Assembly (NCBI GenBank): GCA_037013685.1
Contig: CM072886.1
Coordinates: forward strand, 64,618,433-64,682,432
Direction of reading: 5' to 3'
Source: Acridotheres tristis
Taxonomy: Eukaryota > Chordata > Aves > Passeriformes > Sturnidae
Length of the DNA stretch: 64,000 nt
Position numbers and translations under genes: made by a program. The notes beneath the pieces are model-generated. The model ran no database searches and was not told the origin of the DNA. It saw only the letters and a list, made by a program, of their open reading frames with translations. This document shows positions 62,081 through 64,000 of the stretch, piece by piece. Each line of letters opens with the position of its first letter. The first letter of the stretch is position 1.

Positions 62081-64000
62081 TGAAAAGCATAGTCCTGCAG
62101 ACCTGAATCAAGGAAAAAGTAACTTGGATGTCTGTTGGGAGTTTTGCCAGAATTATGACTGCAGTATTCAGGCCACTGTGTGCCAAGGACTCAGAAAATA
62201 AATGCTTCCTTACAGAAAATAATGTTTGATTTTAAAATCCAATTCCAGTACCCAAGTGGCAGGAAGCAGTGGCCCTATAAGCACAGTGTCAATAACTGTC
62301 CATTCTTCTTTCTGCTGCTCCCTCTTTGTAATCCAGCATTACTTGGCAGGCTGCAACGGGGAGAATGGCCACATGGCTTGCTGTGTGCTTTAGAAATAAA
62401 GGAAAGAGAAAGTGCCAGTCTCAGACAACATATAATTTAGGATTAAAATAAAAGAAAAATAAAAGACAGAATGAGAAGAGTTAAAAGGACAAACTACTCC
62501 CACACTAAGAAAAAAAGATTTAAAAAATTGTTTCAACAGTGCTGGCGGATCAACTCTTAAAAAATGCCTCCCTGCTGCCTCCTGTCCTGGTACCAAACCA
62601 GATTACTTTTCCTTCTCTCTTCTTCCCACTTATCAGACCTTTCCTCTTCTCAGGCTGAGAAAAAGAAGTTTCCACAGCCCTTTGCAAGAAAAACTGAGCC
62701 AGATTCCCACCCTCCAAGCCTTCTGCTGCCCTTACAAAAAGCTTAGGCTTTGCCATCTTGATTCCTGTTTTAGAGTAGATGGCACAAGCAGAGGCAAGCA
62801 GAACTCCACCAGAGAAAGTGGCCTTAAATTACAGTTATAGAATGGTAAGTGACCCCAGATTGATCACTGACATTTTGCCAGGTGATGTACACAGTCCTCA
62901 GGCTGTCATCTGTGCACTGTGATACAACCCCCTGAACACCCAGATCTGTCCCATTTCCCAAGTTGAGACTGCTCTAAAGCTCAGCTCACACCAAGACCCC
63001 AGCATGCTCCCACACATCAAGAATGCAGAGGGAGTGGAGTGTGATCACGGCCATGTCTGACAGGACACACATTTAGCACCTGATTGATCCAAGTCCTGAG
63101 TAGCCCAGTCATTGAACTGATGGAGTGGTATCAAATGCTGCAGACACTATAGCTAAAAAATAAAATGTTAAAATGTCCCCACAGAAATGCTGCTTCTATT
63201 TGCAACTTATGAAGTTTTGCTTAGCTAAAGGGTGAAATTTCTTTATTCGTTTCATATATGTGATTTTAACATGCACATGCTATAGGAACTATCAATTAAG
63301 AAGCTGAAATAAATCTATTTTTCAGATGAACTAAGAAAATCCATAAGAAAAGAGAAGGAATGGTTGACATATTGTGTATGACTCAGGCTATTGCTCTGAG
63401 TTCATAAGGATAATAACAAAAATTTTATCCAGACGTCTCACATGGGAAGTATACAGAAGCTAACTTCTGAAATAAGAAAACCTATACTAAGCTCATGAAC
63501 ATTTTAAAATCCCTCCTTGCATTTATATCCAATATAATGACTATTTACTTATTAGGAATTACTTTAAAACGGGAACCCTGAATTACACATATAGCTGGGG
63601 GATAAGATTCAGCTGGATCCTACAGAAGCATGAACTTACAACTAAATTAAAACAAACAAATCATTTAAAAGTATGTAAACAGTCTCATTCATTGAGGTAC
63701 TCCTTTTCTTGAAGGCAGCTTCAGTTTGGAGGACACAGACAGTGAAATTATCTTCCTGCATATTGCCAAGCTGAAGGAAAAAAAGAGAAAACAGTTATAA
63801 TTGTATTTTCTAATGAAATGTATGACTTCAAAATCATGTAGAGAGTTCAGACTATATAATTGTGATTCTCACTTCTTAAAGATACACTTCTCTGTTGTTT
63901 AGCTTTTACATTACAAATCTTATTTTTATGATTTCTAACTAGGCATAAAATCCCACAGTATGACAAAGGGCATCAGTATAAGGTCTCATCTTGGAAGTGC
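62081..64000. other. Non-coding stretch without recognisable gene
   Basis: Frames at 62180-62756 overlap on both strands without domains. The last kilobase is AT-rich and featureless. No repeat family was recognised. Confidence 0.55.

Noticed and set aside
1..64000. Search for tRNA, rRNA, endogenous retrovirus LTRs or long intact LINE/DNA transposons
   Set aside because: No cloverleaf, rRNA wording, paired LTRs or retroviral gene motifs were recognised by eye; small or diverged copies could be missed.

Overview
This window looks like AT-rich, non-coding nuclear DNA from a bird. There are no bacterial-style gene arrays. The reading frames are short and scattered on both strands, and I recognise no protein-coding gene, rRNA or tRNA. 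The organism call rests on retroposons. At least five CR1 LINE 3'-end fragments are visible: 3841-3912, 8406-8600, 29585-29786, 34640-35325 and 47880-47970. They have the truncated 3' ends and family wording typical of avian CR1, sit at low density, and no young SINE is seen. Much older fragments also occur: a CR1/L3-like piece at 49600-49900, an amniote-type CR1-like piece at 38545-38890, and MIR-like pieces near 19750 and 44670. A crocodilian or turtle would be expected to carry more repeats, but I cannot exclude one from sequence alone.

Layout. 1-1.6 kb: a compound TAG/TAA microsatellite, then a dense homeodomain-site block (about 1195-1640) that looks like a conserved non-coding element. 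1.6-15 kb: mostly featureless, with two small CR1 pieces, two strong short hairpins (2156-2180, 13888-13918) and an unusually long chance-like open frame (10292-10900). 15-34 kb: a pure (ATT)18 microsatellite, a 3 x 21 bp tandem repeat, a MIR-like piece, regulatory-looking blocks near 23.35, 24.13 and 28.4 kb, and a CR1 tail at 29.6 kb. 34-39 kb: a 20-bp perfect palindrome, the longest CR1 copy with a broken ORF2 end, and an ancient CR1-like fragment. 41-50 kb: the richest stretch of candidate regulatory elements (41450-41880, 42940-43060, 48895-48975, 49830-50050), the last adjoining the ancient CR1/L3-like fragment. 50-64 kb: simple repeats, candidate elements near 55.1, 55.8 and 61.9 kb, and two weak exon-like segments (55799-55988 on the minus strand, 57674-57742 on the plus strand).

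The simplest reading is a gene desert, or the inside of a very large intron, near a developmentally regulated gene; I cannot name that gene. The 'conserved element' calls come from motif density and general appearance, not from an alignment, and carry modest confidence. I found no new biological system. The best leads are the regulatory-like block fused to the ancient CR1/L3-like copy at 49.6-50.05 kb, the blocks at 1.2 and 41.5 kb, and the exon-like segments.
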